Shown here: positions 1-12,700 of the stretch, in pieces | Position numbering within the stretch: the stretch's first letter is position 1 | Layout of the letters: each line of letters begins with the position of its first letter | DNA from: Platynereis dumerilii | Taxonomy: Eukaryota; Annelida; Polychaeta; Phyllodocida; Nereididae | Direction: 5' to 3' | Length of the DNA stretch: 64,000 bases | Assembly: GCA_026936325.1 (NCBI GenBank) | Contig: JAPTHN010000004.1 | Coordinates: forward strand, 29,691,910 to 29,755,909 | Made by a program: the position numbers and the translations under genes | Notes under the pieces: generated by a model | What the model was told of the DNA's origin: nothing | Seen by the model: only the letters and a program-made list of their open reading frames with translations | Database searches by the model: none

Positions 1-125
1 CATAATCTGCTTGTCAATAAGAAGTTTGTTTACCAGAGGATTTCGATCGCATTCGAGCAATGATAAATTTACTTCTAATGCAACGGAAAGTTTTGTAAAA
101 AAATATTGAATTTTGACTTTAAAAT

Positions 126-345
126 TTGTATGAGCATGATGTAGTCGCCCCCATTAGGCGCACATCTTCATCATACGGCGATCACCAACACTGGAGGGTG
201 CTACAGCATGGGAACCTTGGGCAATGTTCCTGTATCCTCTGCCCATGGGCGCTGCTGTGTGGCTGCCCTGAGCTGTATTCAGTGGAAGGCTCACCACAAA
301 TTTCCCCACACCAGGGGACCAATAATATATACAATAATAATACAC
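126..345 (+). repeat. SINE-like repeat, family B head part joined to tail C
   Basis: The segment catacggcgatcacc, then ggtgctacag, matches the element at 22082-22355. The part from about 208 to 345, ending in an (ATA)-rich tail, matches the reverse complement of 46880-47035 almost throughout. So two repeat modules are joined here. Confidence 0.7.
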
Positions 346-399
346 GTTGTGAGGGGGAGACAGAGCAAAGTCACTATTATATTAGATGCCTAATTACAT

Positions 400-1511
400 G
401 AACGCACATAGCTACATATAAGTTTGAAGTTTTTTAAGAAATATCCATTTAAATTATTTGAAAATGAACAGGTTGACTCATTGTTTTCAGGAGGTTACTG
501 TAAAGTCGATCCTTCATATATTATCATTAAGTGTGCTATACTTACGACTCGTTTATAGTTCTCAGTAGATTTCTTATGCGTTGACAGCCTTATAGAAACA
601 CGCGTAATCCTTACTTAAGCTTTTTAATAAGCTTTCAAATTAAGTTAAAAAAATGAGCTTCGATTGTTGGTTTTAGCGGTATCACATAAGGCAAAATAAA
701 ACAAATAACATTTTTAGAAAAGATATATTTGTCTGAAATGATGTTAAGCCACATTCCGGTTGTTTTTTCTGTTAGTAAGTTGTCATTTTTGCGTTTCTGT
801 TAGGCTTTTCCATGATTATGATGATTAATGGCAAGAGATCAGTGTAAACATTTAACAAAAATATTTTGTACTTAGCAGTTAAATTCACTTTATTGTTCTG
901 GAAATATTTCTGAGTGCAAAGTATGTAAAGGTGAATTCTCCTTCTGGGAAAAAGGAAAGTTTGATGTATCTCTATAATAATACTAGCTGGTCACCCGTTA
1001 CGGTTTTAACTTAAGAAAAAATTAATAAGTGTAGTAGTGTTGAAGTGAAGAATGTGATATGGTGGTGGTGTCTTGGTCTGGAGCCTTCCATTGATACAAT
1101 TCTGAGTGATCTCTATGTAGCCATGTTGGTTAAACCGTATTTACGGAATGATTTATCTTGGAAGAGCACAACAACTGATGGATGTTGAATCATACATCAC
1201 AGAGATATATTGGACTTGGAAAAGTTATAGGCCTATTGGAATATATTAACTTCTTTGTCCCGTATATCTCTATGATGGACTCCTCACCATACACCATTTG
1301 CATTATTTGCATGATATTTATAATAATCTAGTCAAATTTATATGGGATAATCTTTTACTGTGTAATACAGTAATAATACACCCCCACTGTTTAACTGAGC
1401 CCTGATTGGTTGAGGACAGGGTCACATGATCAGTTTTATACCCTCACTTATGAAGGCACATATTTTAGTTTAACTTTACAGTTGGCAGTTGCTATTTCTT
1501 GTTTATTCTAC
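400..1511. other. AT-rich stretch without recognised content
   Basis: No coding frame, RNA gene or clear repeat seen. It is either intron or 5' flank of the transporter gene. Confidence 0.5.
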
Positions 1512-1547
1512 ATGGGGTCACTGGACCTAAATTTGATGATATTTTCG
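1512..1547 (+). CDS. slc6a-like: Candidate initiator exon of the SLC6 gene
   Basis: An ATG at 1512 opens twelve codons (MGSLDLNLMIFS) that end at a strong donor, gtaagt at 1548, in phase 0. The first certain transporter exon (2129) starts in phase 0, so the two would join in frame. The frame is open upstream to at least 1410, so the start could be earlier. Against it: the peptide is rather hydrophobic for a cytosolic N-terminus and the site was found by inspection only. The true first exon may lie left of the window. Confidence 0.25.
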
Positions 1548-1743
1548 GTAAGTAGCAAATGGAGTTATCGGACTTATTTGAGAAGTTTGGTTATTGTCAT
1601 AAGGGCTTGTGGTCAGAGTAGCTACTGCCGAAACGGTTGACTTTTTGGCTAGCAACAGTGAATTTTCCTAGTTTCACGGAAACGACAATTCCAGTATTCC
1701 GACCACCCTCCTCGAATGCCAAGTAATTGGCAGCAGGGTGGGG

Positions 1744-1892
1744 AAAGTTGGCCACCTAATTTACCCCACTGAATGACAGACATGCCAACTTTCCTCACTG
1801 ACACAGGTTTCCTCGAGAATTTGGCCACCTGTTAAAGGAAAGTTGGCATGTATGCATTTAACTTAAGTTTGGTAAATTAGGTGGCCAACTTT
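1744..1892. mobile_element. Nested-hairpin MITE
   Basis: Perfect 22-bp inverted repeats at 1744-1765 and 1871-1892 (outer, aaagttggccacc...). Inside them a second perfect 15-bp inverted pair lies at 1781-1795 and 1836-1850 (catgccaactttcct). Outer and inner arms share the ccaact core. No clear target duplication. Confidence 0.75.
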
Positions 1893-2128
1893 TCTACAGC
1901 GAGCCTACTTTGCCCAATTCTACAACGGTACTACCTCATAAAAGTTGTACTAAAGAATTATAACACCTGGAATTTGTCTTCATAGATACATAATTTTCTC
2001 ATGCTGTTTAGGCAGTGCATCATCGTTTTGAATCAAATACAAGAGTTCAATGACTTTAAATCTCATCACTAGCTCACTAGACTTGTCAAAATACCATAAT
2101 TATAATCTTCCCCTTCTGTTTATTTCAG

Positions 2129-2315
2129 GACGGCCCCCCTGACCAGGACAAACGTGACGATGCTTCGTTGGCGAGCAGCCGAGAGTCGGGAGATGAGAAC
2201 CAGATCAGAGGAAACTGGGGCGGCAAACTGGACTTCGTTTTGTCCTGTTTGTCGTACGCTGTTGGCTTGGGAAATCTGTGGAGGTTCCCCTACTTATGCT
2301 ACAGAAATGGCGGAG
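2129..2315 (+). CDS. slc6a-like: SLC6 exon: cytosolic N-tail and TM1
   Basis: Acceptor tttcag before 2129 and donor gtaagg after 2315. Encodes about 62 residues: an acidic hydrophilic tail (start [11 protein letters not shown]), the GNWGGKLDF lead-in and TM1 [15 protein letters not shown], whose unwound centre binds Na+ and substrate in this family. Ends in phase 1 inside the NGGG turn. It cannot be the initiator exon unless the TTG at 2168 were used, which is unlikely. Confidence 0.92.
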
Positions 2316-5300
2316 GTAAGGGGTTGATTTTTTTATCAATTTTCACATTTTTATTAGACTAAAACTCATTAGAAAATGCCTGAATGAGGTGAGAATTGTT
2401 ATCTTCCCAATTGTTCAAGGCACAGAATTGAATTTTAATGTAGGAGGTTCGCCTAAGAAAAGGCGGGACATAATTCAGAAGAAGAAGAAGAAGTATAAGA
2501 AGATGTATGGGAAGTCAACAAAATTGATGAATCAATGATATTTTTTGCAGACTTGTTCTTTCAAGAAATACCTTGCCGTGCACATGATGTCGCAAATTAC
2601 TTTCTTATTCCTGAGAATTTTCTTTGAAAACTATTAACACTTGTGACTTCAAATTTTTTTAAAAATTCAAGTTCATCTTTATTTTTGACACTTTATCAGT
2701 AACTTTGTCTTTACGAATTTCAACTTTATCTTTAATTTATTTTAATAACTTCATCTCTAATTTTATCAAATTTATATATAACTTTATCTTTGATTTTCAC
2801 ACATTTTCAATAACTCAACGTGCAAATTAAATGTACGCCTAAGTGTCACATTCCTGGAGCATATATATTCACCCGAATGCTTTTCCTTCAGGGGCCTTCT
2901 TGATCCCGTACGCCATCATGTTGATATTTGCTGGAATCCCGATGTTCTTCATGGAACTCAGCTTCGGCCAATATGCATCTGAGGGCGTTATCTCAATCTG
3001 GAAGGTGGCGCCACTCATGCAGGGTGAGATTTGAATTTTAATCCACACTGTTCAATTGTATTGCTTGGCGAGACATGAAAACGTTTTGGGACTTTGATAG
3101 ATGTGGAGTTATACTTTTAATTGTTTCCTCAGAAGGCATCGTGTAGATTTTATTGAAGATTTTGATTATGATTTGTCTAAAACGATCTTGTGCGTGGGTC
3201 GGCCTACCCATATCTAAATATAAATATGAAAAATATTGATGATTCGTGACAACAAACAGTAAATTTGCTACTTTCCGTGACTGTTCGTAACCCGTGATGA
3301 AGTATACTTATATGAAGTATACTTATATAAAATGGGTTGCTGTCCAGATTTATTGCAGATATGATGCATGCAAGCCTTTTTTGCACCAAGCTTTATCACA
3401 TTTTGCATTTCAATATCACAGAACTATAAATGCAGTAGAAGGAGCTGGCATGCATGCTTGCATAAAGCGTGCAAATTGTTGCTCTCTGCCAATCTAAAAC
3501 GTAAAGCTTTTATCAGATTGATGATCTCGATAGTAATCATGATGACTTTGCAGCTGGAATGGGCTGAGAAATTCAATCTTTTAGGCCGTCAAATATTTAG
3601 CAGTGCATAAAATTTTTGTTGTATCATTCATTACATGATTATGTATGAATATCATTGAAATTTTCAGGCATAGGATGGGGCATGTTCATTGTGTCAAGCT
3701 TCATTGCTGTCTACTACAACATGATTATCGCGTGGACCTTGTTCTACCTGATCGCATCCTTCAACTCTGAGGTGCCCTGGAAGAACTGTGAAAATCACTG
3801 GAATGACCAAGGTAAGGATTTTGACACAGTGGTTGGATGGATGATTTGAGTTTATGTCCTGTATTTATGCACTTAGGAGGGAATTTAAAAAAAAAGGTGA
3901 AGAATGATTATAACTGCTGTCCGAAATTTTAAATGTTTGGCTAAGAGCTGGTATAGTACCCATGACTCAACGATTGGAAGCGAATAACGCTACTGCTGAG
4001 CTAACTCCCCTTCGCTTGCAAGAGGTCAGCACTGTCTATATCATAATGGATGCTATGGGGCGTAAAAAAAAAGAGCTAATGTTGGCCACTACTTGTACAT
4101 GATGTCCTATGATGTCCTTACATAATTGTTACATCGCTGTAGGCATAAAATGTTAGTTCTATAGCTGGAGGCGATTCAGACATGAACTCGATGATTTGTG
4201 TTTTCTATAATAGACTCATAGTATGCAAAACAGTAATGGTCTATGTAGGGATTGGTGCATCATTTGTGTATTTTAATGATGCTTTCTCCATCGAAAATAC
4301 AAATGGTTAGTGAAAAGAGCCCACTCATGGTGTTAGGGAAACAAGAGCTGGTCAGGTATCTCTGTTGAAACATACCAATACAGTCAGTATACAATTTACA
4401 TGTATTGTGTCACACTGTGTACTATAGATGGGTAGGTGGAAAGTATTAGGTGGTTTGATAAGTAGACAGATCAATGAAAGCAAATGGTTTAATATACAAT
4501 GCACAAAAACAGGTTGCTTTGAGATCAATTCTCTACGTCAGTTTAGAAATTTAGTCAAGGCTGTGTTTTTGAAAATAAATGATCAGGACAAAGAAAGAGT
4601 TCAGAGTTAGGTTTTATATCTTTTCTTTGGTTATTAACTATTCAGTGGTAAAAATTATTTTCTTTAGATTTTTGGAAGTGTTTCAAAAGTTTAATACCTG
4701 TGAAATTTCAGAAGGTCAAATATTGTCGCATACCCCATTCTGACCCACTTTCTAAACCTCAAAATTTTGCTTGTCATTTCTTAACATATTTTGACATTTT
4801 CTCATTTTATAACCTTACATTCTAGATTCCTTGTTTTTATTTTTTGTCGTAAGTTGATGGTTTCAAACTGACTATGCTTCAATGTGATATCTCCTACAAC
4901 CACCATTGACATGAAAGTCACCTTCTAATCCAGACAAAGGTACAAGAATGCGTTCGAATGCTTCTTTCTAGTAATTAGATAGCATCCTCATCCAGTTCTT
5001 TATTTGTTTGTTAATTCATTTCGATGCTCGGAAAAAAGCTGAGGCTTATTTGGCCTCGGCATTTGTTGTCAAAAAGATGTATATAAAAAATGTTAAATGA
5101 AGCATGAAATATGAAAATATGAGACGAAAATAAGTGTTTGCGGCATTATGAATAAAGTGAGTTGTTTGATATGTATACCATTAATTGGTACAGATACAAA
5201 CAAGTCATATGGCACCATCTCCCACATTTATCCGTCATTTATCAGTTCTTTAACATTTTCAAGACGGGGAAGAGCAATGTGCAATATAGAGCAATATTTA

Positions 5301-6665
5301 TCTTCGAATTACTATGATGTAATAAATATTATGTATTTGTAATTTCTGTTGTCTATCCCTCTATTAACTACACATAATCTATTGAGCTCAATGGCCCTAT
5401 GTACATGATGCATACAAGCCAAGCTCTCCCATCCTCAATCTCCTGCTAATGTCTCTTGCATATCCCACACTAAATATCTCATGTATATCCTACATTATCC
5501 AAGTAACATAGGGTGACCTGCTGTATTGTAGAAATCTACATTGTAGCAACATAGTAGCAATTCGGATGCTGAAACAAAAATACCAGATTTCTGGCAGGTT
5601 GCATATAACCAACAAACCTGGGTCATAGACCCGAAGGCCAGGCATAATTTACTTTAGCTTCTCCCATCGACCAACCCAACTGATTTTCCGACTAAAAAAA
5701 AACCCTTCCCATAATTTTGTTTGAATTGTACATTGACACAATATTTTAAAAAATATATAGATTTTTCTTTTGTTGTACTGACCGATCTCAGGAAAAGTGT
5801 CTCTAGAAGGTCAGAGAAGCTCAAAATCAATCATGTTTGACGTAACTTATAGACTAGTCGTAGCCTGCATTTTTTGTGAGACATAACATCGTTGCATAAG
5901 TCACTCTGTGTGCTATGTGGATGTTTTGTTTTTCTTTACCGACCTTTCTGATATTTCCCTGTTTTTGATAGTTGGCTATTTTCTTGCAGAAAAAGTTAAG
6001 AGATTGGATGCATGTGTATGTAAGCCATTTCTTTTAATGTGTTGGATAAATTGCAATTATCAATCTATATTATAGATGAAAGTTTTTCAAATGTCCCATG
6101 TATTGTAAATTTCAACGAAACAAAAAAAAAGTTAAAAAAATTTATTAAGTAATGTAGTAATTTTACTTTATTGAGAGATATTGTGCCTCTATAAATTTTG
6201 AGTTTGTTAGATTTTAGTATTAAATCATCAATTAATTCTAATTTATGAAAATTCCAATGACGATTTAGTTGTGAAGAAATTTTTCAGGGAGAAATAAGAA
6301 ACACTTTGAATTTTGATCTTTTTGGGAAGTATATGAACAATAACAATAGCCCTATATATGTCATTGCTGAAATAAACTGCCAAGTTTTTAGATGGATAAC
6401 TTGTAACAGATATTTCTGCGAAGTTGGAAATTGTTATTAGGCTAGTTGAGGGATAAATATTCCTGCAATGTATGAAGAGAAATCAAAACATTTTGATAAG
6501 AGATGGAGGAGCATTAATCTTGCAGAGTGCTTCTATAAATTAGCCCAGCGGATAAAGCATGATCCTGGGTCAAGGGCAACATGGCAAACAATAAAAGAAG
6601 AACTTATGTAGGCCACTGAGGCTATCTAGGCCATGGGATTACTATCAAGGTGATCTGATAAATAG

Positions 6666-6742
<77 letters not shown>

Positions 6743-9700
6743 TGATCTAGATAAATAGAATGGTAGATTGACAGATGGCAGGTAGATAGATGGTAGATAG
6801 ATAGATACACAGGTAGATAGATAGATACACAGGTAGATAAAAGATGGATAGATAGATCGATATATATAAAAAGATGGATAGAAAGATAGATAGATAGATA
6901 GATAGATGGTCATGGATTTGTTGATTGAAAGAGAAAAATTGATTGATTTTGACAGGATGATTTCTTGATGGTTGACTTAATGACTCGTCAGCTGATTGGT
7001 AGCTCTTGATAGGTTGTAGATGGACACTGTCTATAAATGAATCTACCTATCTGTCTGTCTGTCTATTAGATTCATTAATTCATCCTTTCATTCCTTTAAC
7101 AATGGTCTTCCAGTCAAATTGTAATTCTTGCTGCTTATTAGAAATGTTGCTGTGAAAAAGGGGGGATTTCAAAATATCTTGCTCTTCCTATTATGTCTTC
7201 ATCAACGCAGAGTACAAAATTCAGTACATGTGAAATCTCTTGCCTTTAGTTGCCTGGCACAGAGTGTAAAACCAGTGTGCAAAAAGGAAGTTGTTATGTC
7301 ACGAAGTGTGATGAATATTCCATGCTATTGTACTGCAGCCCAGAGGCAGGTTGTTATCACTGGCAGCTGATGTGTGCATAGATTGTGACATGAGAAATGC
7401 TAGGTTTAGTATGCACTGCATGCAGGAAGGACATTTTATATTAGCAATGATTTAGCTTTGATTAGGTATTGGTGTGTCACGACATCAGATGTCAATGTGG
7501 TGATAAGGATATCTAATTTGCTCGTATCAGTCATTTTGGTAATTACTGAGTTTATTACTAGTATTTACTACATTAATCAACACAGTTGTTATAATATAGA
7601 TAGACTGAGAGTTGAGCATCAAGCAGATGAAATAGCACAATCCTGGCTGTTCAACTTTGGCTCTGATTAACTTCTAATTGAAAAATAAGTTTTTTAGTAA
7701 TTCTTGCAATGGCAAAGTTAAGTTAATGCTTTTTCGAAATGTGTATAAAGTAACACCCAGTTTTGTGTAAATTAGGCCAATAGTTGTTTGATAAGCAGTT
7801 TTGATTATCGTTTGCCTCATTGCTGTGTCCTGTTCTAGCCCCAGTTAGCCTATAACATGGCAACATATAGTGCATCAATACAGGACGTAAAGCCCCAATC
7901 ATCCACCTTCAATTGTTGCTGGGAATTTCTCGCGCCCCCAGACTGTAACTGAGGCAGTGTGGTGTTGTGTTTGCCTGCAACAACCCATGCTGTCTGGTAT
8001 GCCAGCACCAGTTGAGTGATAGTGGTTGCCATGGAAACATGCTGCTTGGCAACCAGGAGGAAGTGTGCAACTGGTCAATAGTGTTGCTATGGAAACCGGT
8101 GTACACACATTGTGGTCTGAGAATTGACAAATTGTGTCATGATAACAAAATGCATGGTGTTATTAAGTGGGGAATTGGTTATTTATTTTAATTAAAAGGA
8201 GTATTTAGAGTTGTGGAAGTGTGCTATGATAAAAATTATTAATTAATGACATTATCTCGCTGAATTAGAGAAATTTATGCATCATACTAGTATGTGTAAA
8301 AAGAGCCCTTTAGCTAAAATTCTATGAATTTATTTCTTGTCTGTGATGTCCAAATTGTCATTGGGAATGCATTTTTGCTAATAGATAGATGAAAGATTTG
8401 TTAGATTTTAGGAGGGGGCGGAGAGCTACGTCCCCCATGCCCCCTCTAAATCCTCCACTGGTATTGTCCTGTAGCAAATTCTTCTACTCTGTAACAGTAG
8501 TAAAATACACGTGTCTATAGTGGTGTTGCATCAGATGACTTGGGCCTTGTCAGGACCTACAATTTATATGATGTGCTGACCACTGGTAAACATCCTGCAT
8601 TCTTCGTTGACATCTGTTTCCATAACAACTATCTTATCCTGGAGAAACTAGGTCACAAATGGAATGTATTGTAATTTTGGGCAAAGAATTAGGTCAAAGT
8701 GGTTTCTTGTGTATTTGAATATCATTTTGTAGATTAGGTTCAATATTTCTTCTCTGATGGTTTAAATAGGGTACACTGCACGGTCAAGGAAAAATTGTAC
8801 GTATGAAAAAAATCAGGGAAAAGCAAAAATTTGCAGATATTTGAAGTCCTGGAAATTTCAGTTGACCTAAATCTACACCAAATAAATCCATGCACTCCGG
8901 CTGTTTTCCAACTTTGAAAAAATTCTTATTTTAAGAAATGAAGGATTTTCGAGGTTAATTTTAGGTCCTCATAATATAACAATGTATTATAAAGTGTCGA
9001 AACTTCAAAGAATACTTACAAAAAAAATCTCAAAAATGCTATTAATAGATAAAAATAATTGTTTATGCCATGTAGCTATTTTTTATCAACCTTCAAAGTT
9101 GTTGTAGTTTTCTGTTGCTATATGTGTGTATCTCATAGCAGTAATTTACATGAGTAATAACTGTCAATTTCTCAATGAAAAGTGTGAAACAGTTGCCAAT
9201 GTTGACCTCATATTGAGATAGGTAATAAAGCACACCAAAGTTAAAATTGAAGTGGTCTTATCTACATTGATTGAGCTGTTTATTTTCTAATTACTCCCAG
9301 GGAAACGACTAACAATAAAACTATTTTAGAGGTTAATCAGAATGGACATTTGAAGGATAAATTGGGCATCATTTATGAATACATTACTGTATTATTGGTT
9401 ATTTTGCCTTTTTAAATAACTTAATAATTATATTGTCATATTTGTCCGTCAGTCTAAATATTGTATGGCCCTGGAATGGGGTCACCTGACCATTTGTTGG
9501 ATGGCCGTTTCAATCAACCACTTGTTTCATTGCTTTTAGCCAACCAAGTGTATAAATTCAGGTCATAAAGCCCCAATCATCCCCCTATTGATTGATCTCC
9601 AAAACACTGCCTTTTGCCAAAGTGTAGTTAGGTACTGTGGTAATCAAATGGAAAATCTTGGTGTGGATCCAGAAAATGTTGGACGTGGGGGTTTACGGAT

Positions 9701-12700
9701 GAAAATGTACTGAAAATATCGGGATTAGACCGTTTTTAATGGAGATGTGTATACATCTCCATTTATGCAGTCACAGTGACAGAATGGACAGTTTTGGCGG
9801 GAAATTTGAAATTTGAGCATTTTCAGAATGTCTTTTGGGCCCTGTCATGGGTATTTTGTTTGGGGATGTTTGGGTCAAGAGATGTGGATAACTTGACTAT
9901 AGAGCATGCATCTGGCATAGCAATGAATACCACGCATGTTGTAATTATGAAGTGTTTTCCTTTTATATCTTGCTTGCATCCACTGGGGGCAGCTGCACGC
10001 ATTGTGTTTTGGCCACTGTGCCTCAACCATTGCACTTGTATATATGATATTTGGCACATGAATGGGTCTTACAGCGTATATGTGCATATTGTCGTTCATA
10101 TTTAAACAATTGGTAGAGTTTTTATAAAAATATTGAAAATTAAAAAAAAAAATTGTTTTCGTTTCCAAAGCAAAACTCTGAAACAGTTTTACCTATGGGC
10201 ATGAAATTCTACCATTGTATGCATTAAATACCCTTAATGTTCCTTTTGGGGGTCTAAATTTGGTAAACTTCAACAAATATTAACTTAATCATATCAGGAA
10301 GTTTTTTTGTAGCCGTATTATATTTGTATATAGTTTAGTGTAAAATTTTGTGCTGGAACTCCCCATTTTGTCAGAGCCCATTTGATTTTGATGGTTGTCA
10401 GTAACTGTTGTATCCAGTATTTCGTATTGAGGTAACTGCCTTGGGTAGGCCTGCTGGAACAAAGCAGTCAGTTCTGGCTAATACTGAGACAACTAATTCT
10501 ATTAGTGGATCAGACTATGCCTAAAATTCCCAGTCTTCTCATTTAATTTTCATATGATTATCACCGAAATGAATGTGCAGCTACTTCCACTAAAAGGATG
10601 TTGAGCTACCTGGCAGATCACTCCCGTTTCCATGCATCATTTTGAAGGTCTTTCGAAGTTCATTAATGAAAATGTATTCTTTTTTTCCATATCACCTATG
10701 CCACATTTTGCGGCTTGAAATGGATTATTTTTAAAATCCTGAAATTTAGCACACAATATAAACAACATCTGGTTCTGGCCACTCGGGGAAAGTCTTTTTC
10801 AGGGGATATGAAGTAAGGCACTACACCATCTCCATTTTGAACCCCTGGGTTCTTGTTTTTTTTGCATCAAAATCTACCCATGGCAGAGGGTTGAACTTTG
10901 AACCCCCGAAAACCCCCCACTGGATCTGCTACTGAAACCCTATGTTTGGGCGGCACACATGTAGATATGAATGGCAGTGAACCCCAGCCCAACCAATACT
11001 TGCCTTTTACACTCTCATAAATCCTTTGCTTTTCTGTTGCAGCTTGTGGCATCGTGGACCGACTTGAGATGAAAAACTGCACGGGCCACAACGGCACCTG
11101 GTTCAACCACACGTGCTACACAGTAGACTTACACGGGGAAGAGCAATTCAACAACATCAGCAAATTGACGGAAAACTTCACGATGAAGGACCACTCCAAG
11201 GGACGGGAATTCCCCTCCGATCAGTACTTCCAGTAAGTAGACAGATGGATAGATAGAAAGATAGAAAGATAGATACAATCGTCCGAGCTCAGTCTTTGGC
11301 CCTCGCAAGAGTTCAACATGTTACATATTCACCCTCTGAGGGATCTTTTACTTGCCCAGCACCGACTTTGGTTGAGTAGATGTGAAAAGCTTGCTTGATT
11401 CAGTATTTCCGTGTATATATGTATTATTAGAAATTCACTGAGTAGGCCTATGTACTATGTAAACCAAATTATAGGCCTAAGTTTAACAGAGAGTTGGTGA
11501 AATGCATGTTTGAACCAACAAAAGTTTATATTGCATTATAAATATCTCATAAATATACAATATCATTGCCGAGGATCAAGCCTGTATAAATAGCAAGTTT
11601 ATTGAATTGTTTTATTCTTGCAGCAATTACGTACTGGAGATGTCCGCTGGCATCCACAACTTGGGAACAGTGAAATGGCAACTGGCCGGCTGCCTCGCTC
11701 TGGCCTGGGTGCTCGTCTGTATCTGCTTAATCCGAGGCATCAAGTCGCAAGGAAAGGTACGTCAAGGAAGTTTCTATGATTTCTGAGAAGAGATCACATG
11801 CTTTAAATGTTAGATGTGTCTATAAAACAAGCAGGTGTTAACTGTTTTGAGCATGGCATCAAGTGCCACAAAGCGCCTTTTACGATAAAAAATGTCTCGT
11901 ACCCCAAATCGGCCTCAATCTGCTCCTCTAAAACGTAATTTAGGAAAAAGTTGAACCGATGATGTTGGATGTGGAGTGTATGACAGTTAACATTGATTCA
12001 GTGCATGTAAACTAAATATTTTCGAATGCACGTACAGAATACACAAGTAATAAAGTTTAAAATACCGGTAAAATGGAATGTAGACCAGAGAAATAATAAA
12101 TTATAAAATCACAATAAACAGCACAAAATGTGTATCTTGAACTTCTATGTTAATGCTGAGTTCCTTAGCAGCTCCAAATTGAACATGAGTGGATATAATC
12201 GCCAAATTTATGAAATTAATGTCTATAATGCTGGTTTTGTGTGTTCCAGGTGGTCTACTTCACGGCTACATTCCCCTACCTTGTCCTGATGGTCCTGCTG
12301 GTCCGTGGATTGACTCTTCCGGGTTCCGTGGACGGCATCATCTGGTACCTCACCCCAGAATGGCACCGCCTCAAATACGCTAAGGTAGGCTGCAGGTGCT
12401 CCATCTATGGTTGATCGCCCCCTGGTGACGGCCCTTCACCCCACTCCCTTATATGGTCATTCTGCCAGTTGTTCAGTCATAAAAGCACAAAAACGAAAAA
12501 AATTATCCAATTTTTACGGATAAGTTAAAATGATACTCAATACCAAATGCAGGGGGTTTACTATAACGCTATTACTTTAGCTCTGGGTCAAGTTGATTGT
12601 ATGATACACAGAAATGAAAATGGAGATTAGAGCTTTTGAAAATTATGTGTGCCTCAAAGTGAATTAGATTTTAGCATTAGGTGATGAAGATAGAAATATA

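Noticed and set aside
6622-6913. Tyr-Leu-Ser-Ile repeat frames on the minus strand
   Set aside because: They are translation of the GATA microsatellite.
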